A DNA stretch of 64,000 nucleotides from assembly GCF_004023665.1 (NCBI RefSeq), contig NZ_SAUF01000001.1, positions 682,001 to 746,000 of the forward strand, given 5' to 3'. A program made the translations under genes and the position numbers. This document shows, piece after piece, positions 17,271 through 25,757 of this stretch (positions within the stretch are counted from its first letter, which is position 1; each line of letters starts with the position of its first letter). Source of the stretch: Afifella aestuarii (GTDB lineage: Bacteria > Pseudomonadota > Alphaproteobacteria > Rhizobiales > Afifellaceae). Under the pieces are notes generated by a model, which saw only the letters and a list, made by a program, of their open reading frames with translations, searched no databases and was not told the origin of the DNA.

Positions 17271-18413
17271 ATGGTGGGTGTTGCGCTCAAGCAGGTGAAG
17301 AAATCCTACGGCAATCACGAGGTTCTTCACGGCATCGATCTCAATATCGATCCTGGCGAATTCATCGTCTTCGTGGGGCCGTCGGGTTGCGGAAAATCGA
17401 CCCTGTTGCGCGTCATCGCGGGTCTCGAGGAAATGACCTCCGGCGAGTTGCGGATCGGCGGCCGGCTCATGAACGACGTGCCGCCCGCCAAGCGCGGCAT
17501 CGCCATGGTGTTCCAGTCCTACGCGCTCTATCCGCATATGACGGTCTACGACAACATGGCCTTCAGCATGAAGATCGCGCGCGAGAAGAAGGCGAAGATC
17601 GACGCGCGCGTGCGCCAGGCGGCGGAGATCCTGCAGCTCACCCCCTATCTCAACCGGCTTCCCAAAGCGCTTTCCGGTGGGCAGCGGCAGCGGGTCGCCA
17701 TCGGTCGTGCGATCGTCCGCAATTCGGAGGTCTTCCTGTTCGACGAGCCGTTGTCGAACCTCGACGCAGCCCTGCGGGTGGCGACCCGCATCGAAGTGGC
17801 GAAGTTGAAGGAATCTCTGCCCGACACGACGATGATCTACGTGACCCACGATCAGGTGGAGGCGATGACCCTGGCCGACCGTATCGTGGTGTTGAAGGAC
17901 GGCTTCATCGAGCAGGTGGGGACGCCGGAAGAGCTCTACCGGGAGCCGACGAACTTGTTTGTCGCCCAGTTCATCGGCTCACCGGCGATGAACCTTCTGC
18001 GGGCGCGGATCGAGGAACCCGGTCCGAAGACGCTCCTCGCCTATGCCAATGGCACGAAGATGCAGGTGCCGGTTCCAACGCCCGCTTCCGCCAAAGGGGC
18101 TGCCGTCGATGTCGGTGTGCGGCCGGAGGAGCTTCGCATCACCGAGGGCGAGCACATCTTCGAGGGCGTCGTTGATTATGCCGAATATCTCGGCGAGGTG
18201 CAGCTCGTCTATTTCAAGACCGAGGATGAAGAGCATCCTTTCATCGCCAAGCTTCCCGGCAACGTGCATGTCGAGCGCGGGGCGCGTCTCAAGCTCGGGG
18301 CGGATGTCGGCAGCCTGCATGTCTTCGATGCTGAGGGTCGGGCGTTTCGCGGCAAAGACGGGACGGAAGGCGAGGGGGCCGCGCGTCCGTCTGTGATGGC
18401 AACGCACTCCTAA
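17271..18413 (+). CDS. Sugar ABC transporter ATPase (UgpC/MalK type)
   Basis: This is a 380-residue ATPase with Walker A GPSGCGKST at about residues 36-44, a Q loop, the LSGGQRQR signature, Walker B VFLFDEP and the H-loop THDQVEAM. A C-terminal TOBE/OB regulatory domain (about 235-360) identifies the CUT1 MalK/UgpC class. It ends the transporter operon. MalK-type ATPases energise uptake by the two permeases encoded upstream. No terminator is obvious after the gene. Confidence 0.92.
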   Translation: MVGVALKQVKKSYGNHEVLHGIDLNIDPGEFIVFVGPSGCGKSTLLRVIAGLEEMTSGELRIGGRLMNDVPPAKRGIAMVFQSYALYPHMTVYDNMAFSMKIAREKKAKIDARVRQAAEILQLTPYLNRLPKALSGGQRQRVAIGRAIVRNSEVFLFDEPLSNLDAALRVATRIEVAKLKESLPDTTMIYVTHDQVEAMTLADRIVVLKDGFIEQVGTPEELYREPTNLFVAQFIGSPAMNLLRARIEEPGPKTLLAYANGTKMQVPVPTPASAKGAAVDVGVRPEELRITEGEHIFEGVVDYAEYLGEVQLVYFKTEDEEHPFIAKLPGNVHVERGARLKLGADVGSLHVFDAEGRAFRGKDGTEGEGAARPSVMATHS

Positions 18414-18821
18414 ACAAGAGACGCATGCTTGCGGCGGATGGTTTTCGCCGCACGGACCGGGTCTCGCGGCCGCCCGACCGCCTGCGTTTCCAGTTTTTCC
18501 GCTCCCGGCGCCGCGATGACCACGCCGCGCGCTGGGCCCCGCCGGTTGGCTTCTCCTGCTCGCCGCTCTGCGGCGTTTGTCCGGATTTCCCGGGCCTCTA
18601 CCGGCGCGACGCCTTCCGAGACGCCATTCCTCCCGTTTGAGCCGTCATCGCTGCTTCCTGGTCCCCGGCTGGCTCCGGAAGGCGGAGTTAGGCGTTCTGG
18701 ACCCTGAAGGCGGCTTAGTTCTAATTTTATCTAATAATTTCTATAAGTTTTTTGCAATTATCTTATAGTGAAGTAGAGTAAGCTCTATGATCTAAAGTTA
18801 ACCAGAACATAACTGGTCGCA
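18414..18821. other. Intergenic region upstream of the glycoside hydrolase
   Basis: I see no gene. The first 300 bases are GC-rich without a convincing frame. From about 18718 to 18810 the sequence becomes strongly AT-rich, which probably marks the promoter of the following gene. It resembles the AT-rich leader of the RTX gene in character. Confidence 0.45.
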
Positions 18822-20519
18822 ATGATGGCGGTTTCTTATCTTATTTCTAACAATCTGCGTGCCCTTGGTGGCTCCGAGTTGTTGCGGGCGGTCGGGCTCT
18901 GCTTTGGCCTCTTCGGCGCAGGTTCCGCTCCGGCATCAACTCCAACGGTCAACAACGGTTGGATTGATATGGCCTCCACGACACGCACGGGTGCGCTCAC
19001 CGTCGATTTGAAGAGTGCGATGAGCGCCGATGCGTTCGTCGATACGATCGGCGTCAACACGCATCTGAACTGGACGGACACTGCCTATGCGCGGGCCGGG
19101 CTCGTCGAGAGCGAGCTCGTCTATCTCGGTATCGACAATCTGCGGGACGTCATCCCGCTCGATTTCCAGGCAAAGGTCTATGAGGATTTCGCGGCCAAGG
19201 GGTACGACTTCAACTTTCTCGTTCAGGTGGTCGACGGGACGCCTCTGATCGATCAAGGGGTCAAGACGGCCGCCGAGTTTCTGAAAGCCCATCCGGGCAG
19301 CATCGACGCGATCGAAGCTCCCAACGAGATCAATCTCTGGCCCGCGAGCCTTGCGGGCAAATCGGGTCTTGCCGCCGGCAGCTCGATCCAGGCGCATCTT
19401 TATCAGGCGGTGAACGCCAATGCCGTCCTTGGCGATGTTTCGGTGGTCGGTCTCTCGGTGGCCTATGCCAACGAGAAGCTGATGACTTCGCTCGGGGACC
19501 TCTCGAAATGGGCCGATTACGGCAACGCCCACATCTACTTTCCGAACTCTTCGAAGCCTCAGGAGCAATGGGATACCATTCTTGACGCAAGCCGGATTCC
19601 AACCGGTGACAAGCCTGTCGTCGTGACGGAGACCGGCTTCTACACTCTCGCCGACACCACGATGGGCGTGAGTGAAGAGGTGCAGGCGAAACAGATCCTC
19701 AACGTGCTGATGGATGCGGCCGAGGACGGCGTCGAGAAGACGTATATCTATCAGCTGATGGACCCCTACAGCGATCGCAACCTCGATCCGGAGAACAATT
19801 GGGGGCTCTTCAACGCCGATGGCTCGCCGAAAATGGCGGCGACGGCTCTGCACAATCTGACGACGATCCTCGGCGACAATTCGGATGTTTCGGCGACAGT
19901 GCAGGGGACGCTGCAATACGGGATCGAAAACCTTCCCGACACGGCGAAGCATATGGTTCTGACGGAGGCCGATGGGACGGTCGATCTCGTCATCTGGAAC
20001 GAGGAATTGATCTGGGACAGTGCGACGGCCAGCGAAAAGCCCGCCTCCGCCTATGTCTCGACGGTGACAGTCGAAAGCACGGCGGACCTCTCCGTCTACG
20101 ATCCCATGATCAGCGGCACCGATGCGATCGCCCACACCGAAGACGGCAAGCGAGTTTCCTTCGAACTCTCCGATCATCCGATCGTCATCGAGATCAGCGA
20201 CTATGACGGCGCAGTGGTGTCGCCGGGCGGCGGATCGCTTCCCGTCACACCGAAAGTGCCGCCGGCCGCGCCGGCCGGACACGATTCGTCCGCAGGTCCG
20301 CGGAGCCTCTTCGGCGCCTTCACAGCCCGCGTCGAGCAGCGTGGCGCGTCGGCGGGGGATGAGGATCACGAGCCCGCCAGCGGTTTCATTGCCCACGCCG
20401 TCTCACGGTCCGTCGCCAGTGCCGATGTCGGGTTGGGCGTCGAGGCCTTCGACCATGCCGCGCACGGATTGGCCGAGATCTTCGATGATGTGCTGCAATC
20501 GGACTGGCTGACGTTTTGA
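18822..20519 (+). CDS. Predicted secreted glycoside hydrolase (TIM-barrel, clan A-like)
   Basis: This encodes a 565-residue protein. Residues 1-50 include a hydrophobic stretch ending in SAPAS that could be a signal peptide, though the ribosome binding site is weak and ATG 18969 is an alternative start. The following 320 residues read as a TIM barrel. An EAPNEINLW segment (Glu169) suits the acid/base and a VVTETGFY segment (Glu270) the nucleophile, the spacing and Asn-Glu context typical of retaining clan GH-A enzymes. A beta-rich domain follows, then a low-complexity linker after residue 465. The gene lies beside the exopolysaccharide locus and converges on its leftward unit, so it may process the polymer. 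The CAZy family is not assigned here. Confidence 0.68.
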   Translation: MMAVSYLISNNLRALGGSELLRAVGLCFGLFGAGSAPASTPTVNNGWIDMASTTRTGALTVDLKSAMSADAFVDTIGVNTHLNWTDTAYARAGLVESELVYLGIDNLRDVIPLDFQAKVYEDFAAKGYDFNFLVQVVDGTPLIDQGVKTAAEFLKAHPGSIDAIEAPNEINLWPASLAGKSGLAAGSSIQAHLYQAVNANAVLGDVSVVGLSVAYANEKLMTSLGDLSKWADYGNAHIYFPNSSKPQEQWDTILDASRIPTGDKPVVVTETGFYTLADTTMGVSEEVQAKQILNVLMDAAEDGVEKTYIYQLMDPYSDRNLDPENNWGLFNADGSPKMAATALHNLTTILGDNSDVSATVQGTLQYGIENLPDTAKHMVLTEADGTVDLVIWNEELIWDSATASEKPASAYVSTVTVESTADLSVYDPMISGTDAIAHTEDGKRVSFELSDHPIVIEISDYDGAVVSPGGGSLPVTPKVPPAAPAGHDSSAGPRSLFGAFTARVEQRGASAGDEDHEPASGFIAHAVSRSVASADVGLGVEAFDHAAHGLAEIFDDVLQSDWLTF

Positions 20520-20560
20520 CCGGCTTTTGATCGGGGCGAGAATCTCGCGGCCGTACCGGT

Positions 20561-21772
20561 TCAGATGATCTGCGGCATGGGCTGGGGACAATCCGGCTCG
20601 GGCCGGTGCGTGCTCCAAACGGCCTGGGATGTGTCCTCGGTGGGGCTGTTGCAGCGGGCGAGCGCCTTATCGAGGGCGCGCGCCATCTGGTCGAGGCCGA
20701 GGCCGCTCCAGATTTCCGTGTGGGTACCTGCCACCCGTGCGTGGCTGAGGTTCCCCTGGACCAGCCCTGTCCAGCCGAAGGCCTTGTCGATGAAGCGGCT
20801 TTTCGGCTGATCGTCGCTCCAGATGGCGAGGACATTGCCGGGGTAATCCTGCGTCGCGTGCCTTTCGCCCGCGGCGTCGATCGCCCTGAAGATCGCAAGG
20901 TCCTCCGGATCGAGCGCCTGTTCCGGCTCGTTCATCATACGTCGAACGAGATTGCGCGCTGCGATCAGCCGTCGGCGCACCGTGTCGCTCCGTCGGTGGA
21001 GGTCGCGGAGGCCGGAGATGCCGTTCGGTAGCGCCGCTCTCAGATGGGCCGAGGCGCGATGCAGGAAGAAGGCCGTTCGCCCGAGCATCGTCCCGCCGCC
21101 GGCGCGATAGCCTGGCGCCCAGCCATCGACGACGATGACGAGAGGGATGGTCTCGCCCGCCTCTTTCAGCTGGCGCGCGATTTCGAGCGAGAGACGCCCC
21201 GCAAAGCAGAAGCCGATGAGGATATAGGGGCCCCGCGGATGCGCATGGCGGATCGCGGTGACAAAATGCGCTGCAATGTCCGCATAGGACTGGGAAAGAG
21301 GATCGACCTCCTCCGGCATCGGCACGGCGAGGAAGGGCTGGTCGCGACCGAGCCTTTCTGAGAGCTCGCGGTAGATGACCGTATCGTGCACGGCGACGAT
21401 CGGAATTCGGGAGCCTGTGGGCTGGAGGGCGATGGCGCGCGCCTGCGGCTTGCTTTTCGCGGCGATGATTTCGGCAAGCGCCGTGACGGTCGGGGCGCGA
21501 TAGAAGGTCTCGAGCGGGATGTTGCAGCCATAGAGCCTGCGGATCTGCGCAAGACAGCGATAGGCGGTGAGCGACGAGCCGCCGAGGGCGAAGAAATCGT
21601 CGTCCGGGCCGATATCCGTCACCTGCAGGAGATCTTCCCAGGCCGTCAAAAGAGCCGCGACGATGGGCGCGTTCCCGCAGGCAGGATCGGACGATCGCGC
21701 CGGAGCGTCATCGCTCTGATAAGGCTCTTCCGGTTCAACGAAAGCGCCCTCCGGGAAGACGTTCTCAGTCAA
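20561..21772 (-). CDS. Carrier-domain plus thioesterase protein (PCP-TE)
   Basis: This 403-residue two-domain protein has a peptidyl-carrier domain (about residues 35-105) with the phosphopantetheine motif DDFFALGGSSL and attachment Ser67. An alpha/beta-hydrolase thioesterase domain follows (about 120-380). The nucleophile elbow reads GFCFAG, placing Cys189 where most type I thioesterases have Ser. A VVDGW Asp and a GTHTE His complete a plausible triad. It probably starts at a TTG (21772) with GGGAG seven bases upstream. It follows the adenylation gene by 42 bases in the same direction. It has no condensation domain. The role would be to hold an amino acid activated by that neighbour and release or transfer it. 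Confidence 0.85.
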   Translation of the reverse strand: MTENVFPEGAFVEPEEPYQSDDAPARSSDPACGNAPIVAALLTAWEDLLQVTDIGPDDDFFALGGSSLTAYRCLAQIRRLYGCNIPLETFYRAPTVTALAEIIAAKSKPQARAIALQPTGSRIPIVAVHDTVIYRELSERLGRDQPFLAVPMPEEVDPLSQSYADIAAHFVTAIRHAHPRGPYILIGFCFAGRLSLEIARQLKEAGETIPLVIVVDGWAPGYRAGGGTMLGRTAFFLHRASAHLRAALPNGISGLRDLHRRSDTVRRRLIAARNLVRRMMNEPEQALDPEDLAIFRAIDAAGERHATQDYPGNVLAIWSDDQPKSRFIDKAFGWTGLVQGNLSHARVAGTHTEIWSGLGLDQMARALDKALARCNSPTEDTSQAVWSTHRPEPDCPQPMPQII

Positions 21773-21814
21773 GGTCGGGCTCCCTGCGATGGTGCCTGGT
21801 CGCGCTGTCCTCTC

Positions 21815-23554
21815 TCATGCGGCTTCTTCCCTCGCTACCCTGTGCTGGGCCGGCGCCATGACCGGCTCTCTGCCGTTCTCGCCGCCCGGGTTTCCGGGAG
21901 GCTCAAAAAGCGTCGCGAGGAGCGCGGTCCGGTCGAGTTTGCCGTTCCGGTTCACCGGAAAACGCTCCATCACGTTCAGTCTTGCCGGGACGGCCTCTGG
22001 TGACAGGATCTGGCGCAGCCTCGCCATGATCGCCGCCTCGTCGGGCCAAGCCTGCGCAGGCCGCAGGAAGGCGACGACCTGCTTTTCGCCAGGACGGATC
22101 TCGCGCACCGACGCGACCGCGTCGGCGACGTTCGGCATCTCCTCCAGGATGGCTTCGATCTCGGACAGCTCGACGCGTTTGCCGTTGATCTTCACCTGCA
22201 GATCGGCGCGTCCGACGAATTCGATGTTTCCCGCGGCATTTCTGCGCACGAGATCCCCGGTGCGGTAGAGTTTCGCCCCGCTTTCTTCGGCAAAGGGATC
22301 GTCGAGGAACGACCGCTCGGTTCTCTCCGTGTCAGCGAAATAGCCGAGCGCCACGCCGAGGCCGCCGGTGTAGAGTTCGCCTATCTCGCCATCCGGGACC
22401 GGATGCATGTTGCTATCCAGAATATGCGCCGTGGTGCCAGAGATCGCCTGGCCGATCGGCGCCGGAGACGGCAGCGGGCCCGTCGATGGCAGTGTGTAGG
22501 TGGTGGTGAAGGTGGTGTTTTCCGTCGGACCGTAACAGTTCACGAGATGCGCGTGCGGGAGCAGTCGGCGCGCCTTTTCGGCATGTGCGACGGAGAGAAC
22601 GTCGCCGCCGGTCAAAATCTGCCGGAGGGGTGCGATATCCTCGGGCACCTCTTCGATCATCAGGTTGAAGAGACCGGAGGTCAGCCACAATGTGGTGACG
22701 CCATGGCGGCGAACGGCCTCGCCGATATCGAGCGGTGAGGGCTTCGGATTGTCGACGAAGGCGAGTGCGCCGCCATTGAGAAGCGGTGCCCAGATCTCGA
22801 ATGTCGAAGCGTCGAAGGCGAGGGGGGCGAATTGAAGGAAGACCTCGCTGTCGTCCATCCGGGCGTAGTGGGCGTCTTTCACCAGACGCACGATGCCCCG
22901 ATGTGGGACCATGACGCCCTTCGGCGCGCCCGTCGAACCGGACGTAAACATGATGTAGGCGAGATCCTCCGCGCCGGGAGGAGGGCTTTCGAGGCGAGGG
23001 TCGGCAGTTTCGATCCGCTCGGCCTCATGCTGCGGACAGACGACGTCGCCGCTCCATTCGGTGCCTGCGGGAAGGCGGGCGAGCAGCTCTTCGTCGGCCA
23101 TTGCGAGAGGCGCGTTCAACCGTGCGAAGAGCGCGCCGATCTGGGCGTCGGGCAGGTTCGGATCGATCGGCACATAGGCGGCACCAAGCTTCAGAACGGC
23201 AAGATAGACCGCCACACTGGCTGGCCTCTGGAGGGTGAGGGTCGGGACGAGATCGCCGCGTCCGACGCCCCGTTGCCTCAGAACCTGGGCGATGCGGTTC
23301 GACCATTGGTCGAGCGCGAGATAAGTGATCGGGCCGACGTCTGCGAGAAGTGCTGCGGCGGCGGGGCGCCGGGCAACCTGCTCGGCAAAACAGCTGACGA
23401 CGGAGCGAGAGGCGGTCGATGCCTGGGAAGTTCCAGCGTCATCTTCCATTTCCATAGGCCCTATCGGCCGCCCGGCCGCCCGCTCTGTCTGAGCTCGATT
23501 GCTGCCGCCGAACAGTGCTGCAAGCCTGCCGGCACCTCGTCCCGTGAAAGCCAT
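21815..23554 (-). CDS. Stand-alone NRPS-type adenylation protein
   Basis: This 579-residue AMP-binding enzyme keeps all core motifs. A3 (FTSGSTGAPKG) is at about residues 203-213, A5 (YGPTEN) at 341-346, A7 (YRTGD) at 430-434, A8 at 448-462 and A10 (NRNGKLDR, catalytic Lys539) at 535-542. Asp248 in the FDASTFE segment matches the aspartate that anchors the substrate alpha-amino group, so an amino acid substrate is likely. The residue itself I cannot read safely. There is no condensation or carrier domain in the protein; the carrier is the next gene. It lies 66 bases after the ExoF-like gene in the same direction. Confidence 0.88.
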   Translation of the reverse strand: MAFTGRGAGRLAALFGGSNRAQTERAAGRPIGPMEMEDDAGTSQASTASRSVVSCFAEQVARRPAAAALLADVGPITYLALDQWSNRIAQVLRQRGVGRGDLVPTLTLQRPASVAVYLAVLKLGAAYVPIDPNLPDAQIGALFARLNAPLAMADEELLARLPAGTEWSGDVVCPQHEAERIETADPRLESPPPGAEDLAYIMFTSGSTGAPKGVMVPHRGIVRLVKDAHYARMDDSEVFLQFAPLAFDASTFEIWAPLLNGGALAFVDNPKPSPLDIGEAVRRHGVTTLWLTSGLFNLMIEEVPEDIAPLRQILTGGDVLSVAHAEKARRLLPHAHLVNCYGPTENTTFTTTYTLPSTGPLPSPAPIGQAISGTTAHILDSNMHPVPDGEIGELYTGGLGVALGYFADTERTERSFLDDPFAEESGAKLYRTGDLVRRNAAGNIEFVGRADLQVKINGKRVELSEIEAILEEMPNVADAVASVREIRPGEKQVVAFLRPAQAWPDEAAIMARLRQILSPEAVPARLNVMERFPVNRNGKLDRTALLATLFEPPGNPGGENGREPVMAPAQHRVAREEAA

Positions 23555-23620
23555 TTTGCGTTCCTGTCGTTCGTTCCGAATGACGGCGAGGCGTCGTTTG
23601 GAAATGCCGCCGCCGTGCGA

Positions 23621-24859
23621 TCAGTTGAGTTGCGTTGTGAAAAGCTCCCGTGGCAGCTCCAGCTTCACCTCGACGACATCGCCCGGCATCAGCCGCGCAT
23701 CTTCGGAGGCGGGCATGCTCTGTGGCTCACCCTCCGGATCGCTGCGGTGGATGATGATGTCCGGGGGGGCGTGGCGGCGCACGAGGTCGGACTGCAACAG
23801 GCCGGCATAGAGGAGTTTCTGGCCCGCGGAGCGCAGCCCTGTCCGGGTCGTCTCCAGTTCTAGCCGGGCATCTTTCAGAGCTTTGAGCAGGGTCACCTCG
23901 CGCTCGGCGTCGAGGGTGTCGTAGCGGCGCGCGAGCCCGTCGCGCTCGACAGTCGCGCGCAGCTTTTCGACTGTGGTTTCGAGCTGCTGGCTGCTCGTCA
24001 GCAAGATGGCTCGGCGCGCATCGCTGATGCGCGTCGATTGCGCGAGGCCCTTCTTGTCCAGCTCCTTCAGATTGTCGAGTTCCGCTCGGGCTGCCGCCAG
24101 TTCAGCAGTCTGCATGTCGTCCCGCTCTTCCAACGTGGCGATCTGGCGCTCGGTCTCCCTCAGGGTCTTGGCGAGCTGCTCGCGGTCCAAAATGTGATCG
24201 GACAGGTCGAGGGAGAGCTGCTTTTTTTCGGTCTGGAGGATCTGGGAGATCAGTTCAGGGTCGACGGGGACGGTGGGAATGTCCGTGTGCCCGATGTCGT
24301 CGCGCCCCTTCAGCTCGGCTTCGAGACGCCACACGGTTGCCTGCTGATGCGCGAAAGCGATCCACAGAGCTGCGTAATCGGTGCGGGCATTCTCCATCTC
24401 GATGAAGGGATCGGCCTGCCGCAGCCGTGCCACGTCGTAACCGCCAGCCAGCGTCACCGCCTGGCGGACCGTGAGATCGGGGCGATACGTGACTTCGCCC
24501 GGTTTGCCCACATCGCCGTGAACGTAGACGGGGCGGCTCGCAATGAGATCGAAGAAGACGTCCTCTGCCGTGATCGATACCACCTGCCCATTAGGATTTT
24601 GTAGTTTTGGACGATAACTTTTCCCCGGTGCATCGTGTTTCAGCCGCGTGCGCACCTGTGAGGGCGAAAGCCCTGAGACTTTGATGTCTCCAAAGAGAGG
24701 TAGTGAAACGACGCCGTCTTCTGCAACCGTGGTGCGTCGTGTCAGATCCTGAACCCCAGTGACCGTCATTTCTACGGTGTCGCCGGCTTGCAGCGGGAGT
24801 TCGTCAGCCGCAGATACGGTGGTGAGCGAGAGCAAAAGAATGAGAACAACTAGTTTCAT
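23621..24859 (-). CDS. ExoF-like polysaccharide export protein (Wza/SLBB type)
   Basis: This 412-residue protein starts with a short Sec signal peptide (residues 1-17). A polysaccharide-export (Poly_export) domain follows at about 20-110 and an SLBB-like segment at about 110-150. A long charged coiled-coil region (about 160-350) leads to a C-terminal beta region. This layout matches rhizobial ExoF rather than the shorter E. coli Wza, which lacks the coiled coil. Such proteins connect the inner-membrane polymerase to the outer membrane. It is the first gene of a leftward group with the adenylation and carrier-thioesterase genes and is divergent from the ExoY-like gene. Confidence 0.85.
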   Translation of the reverse strand: MKLVVLILLLSLTTVSAADELPLQAGDTVEMTVTGVQDLTRRTTVAEDGVVSLPLFGDIKVSGLSPSQVRTRLKHDAPGKSYRPKLQNPNGQVVSITAEDVFFDLIASRPVYVHGDVGKPGEVTYRPDLTVRQAVTLAGGYDVARLRQADPFIEMENARTDYAALWIAFAHQQATVWRLEAELKGRDDIGHTDIPTVPVDPELISQILQTEKKQLSLDLSDHILDREQLAKTLRETERQIATLEERDDMQTAELAAARAELDNLKELDKKGLAQSTRISDARRAILLTSSQQLETTVEKLRATVERDGLARRYDTLDAEREVTLLKALKDARLELETTRTGLRSAGQKLLYAGLLQSDLVRRHAPPDIIIHRSDPEGEPQSMPASEDARLMPGDVVEVKLELPRELFTTQLN

Positions 24860-25016
24860 TAGCTTTCTCGCGCATTTAAACTTGTGGAGAAAGTGCGGCT
24901 CGAGAGGCGCATTCCTGTTTCACTCAAGTTTTGACTTAACGAGGATGTTGACAGGAATTCTAACAAATGTCTAACTGAAATTAGGATAATTTTAATCTTT
25001 GAGGCTGGTGCTGTCG
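24860..25016. promoter_or_regulatory. Divergent promoter region between exoF-like and exoY-like genes
   Basis: This is an AT-rich 157-base gap. On the plus strand TTGACA (24948-24953) is followed after 17 bases by CTAACT (24971-24976), a plausible -35/-10 pair for the ExoY-like gene. Another TTGACT lies slightly upstream. The leftward promoter for the exporter and NRPS genes must also lie here. Nothing more specific is recognised. Confidence 0.5.
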
Positions 25017-25757
25017 ATGAGCGAGCTTTCGGACTTCGAGTTTGCCTCGCGTCCCGGCAATGCGTCGGCCAGTCCTGTTGCCGTGCAGGAGGCTGCGATC
25101 CTGGCGCGGCGAATGCCTGTCCTCGTGAGGGGGGACTGTGATGTCGAGGTTGGAGAGGGCAACCCTTATCTCTTCGCGTCCTCCAAACGGACGGCCGACA
25201 TTGTTATGGCGCTCGCGCTGATCGCACTCTTTCTGCCGCTGATGGGGCTCATCTATGCCGCGGTCAGGATCACGAGCCGGGGTCCGGTCATCTTCCGCCA
25301 GGAGCGAAGCGGTCTGCGAGGGCAACCCTTTCAGATCTACAAGTTCCGCTCGATGTATTTCTCGATGGGCGAGGATTTTCGCCAGGCCGGTCGTAGCGAC
25401 GGGCGCGTCACGCCGGTCGGCCGGCTTCTGCGCATGACGAGCGCGGATGAGCTTCCACAGTTGTTCAACGTGCTCTTCGGCGACATGTCGATCGTGGGGC
25501 CACGCCCCCATGTCGCGTCGCTCGATGCGGCGTATGCCACGCTCGTGCAGGGCTATCCTGGCCGTTTGCAGACGCGACCGGGCATCACCGGGCTCGCCCA
25601 AATCCGCGGGCAGCGGGGCGAGACACCGACGGTGGAGGTGATGCAGGCGCGCGTCAATTCCGACCTGGAATATGTGCGCGAAGCTTCACTCCTCCTCGAT
25701 GCCCGCATCCTCATCGTGACCATCATCTACGTGTTATTCAGCAAAGATGCGTACTGA
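25017..25757 (+). CDS. ExoY-like undecaprenyl-phosphate sugar transferase
   Basis: This 246-residue bacterial sugar transferase has one membrane segment (about residues 55-80, ALALIALFLPLMGLIYAAV). The conserved cytoplasmic core follows, with KFRSM, the SADELPQLFNVLFGDMSIVG stretch, a GPRPH box and RPGITGLAQ. It starts exopolysaccharide repeat-unit synthesis by moving a sugar-1-phosphate to undecaprenyl phosphate. I prefer ATG 25017 with GAGG upstream; a TTG 18 bases earlier is possible. The gene overlaps the following chain-length gene by 11 bases. Confidence 0.9.
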   Translation: MSELSDFEFASRPGNASASPVAVQEAAILARRMPVLVRGDCDVEVGEGNPYLFASSKRTADIVMALALIALFLPLMGLIYAAVRITSRGPVIFRQERSGLRGQPFQIYKFRSMYFSMGEDFRQAGRSDGRVTPVGRLLRMTSADELPQLFNVLFGDMSIVGPRPHVASLDAAYATLVQGYPGRLQTRPGITGLAQIRGQRGETPTVEVMQARVNSDLEYVREASLLLDARILIVTIIYVLFSKDAY

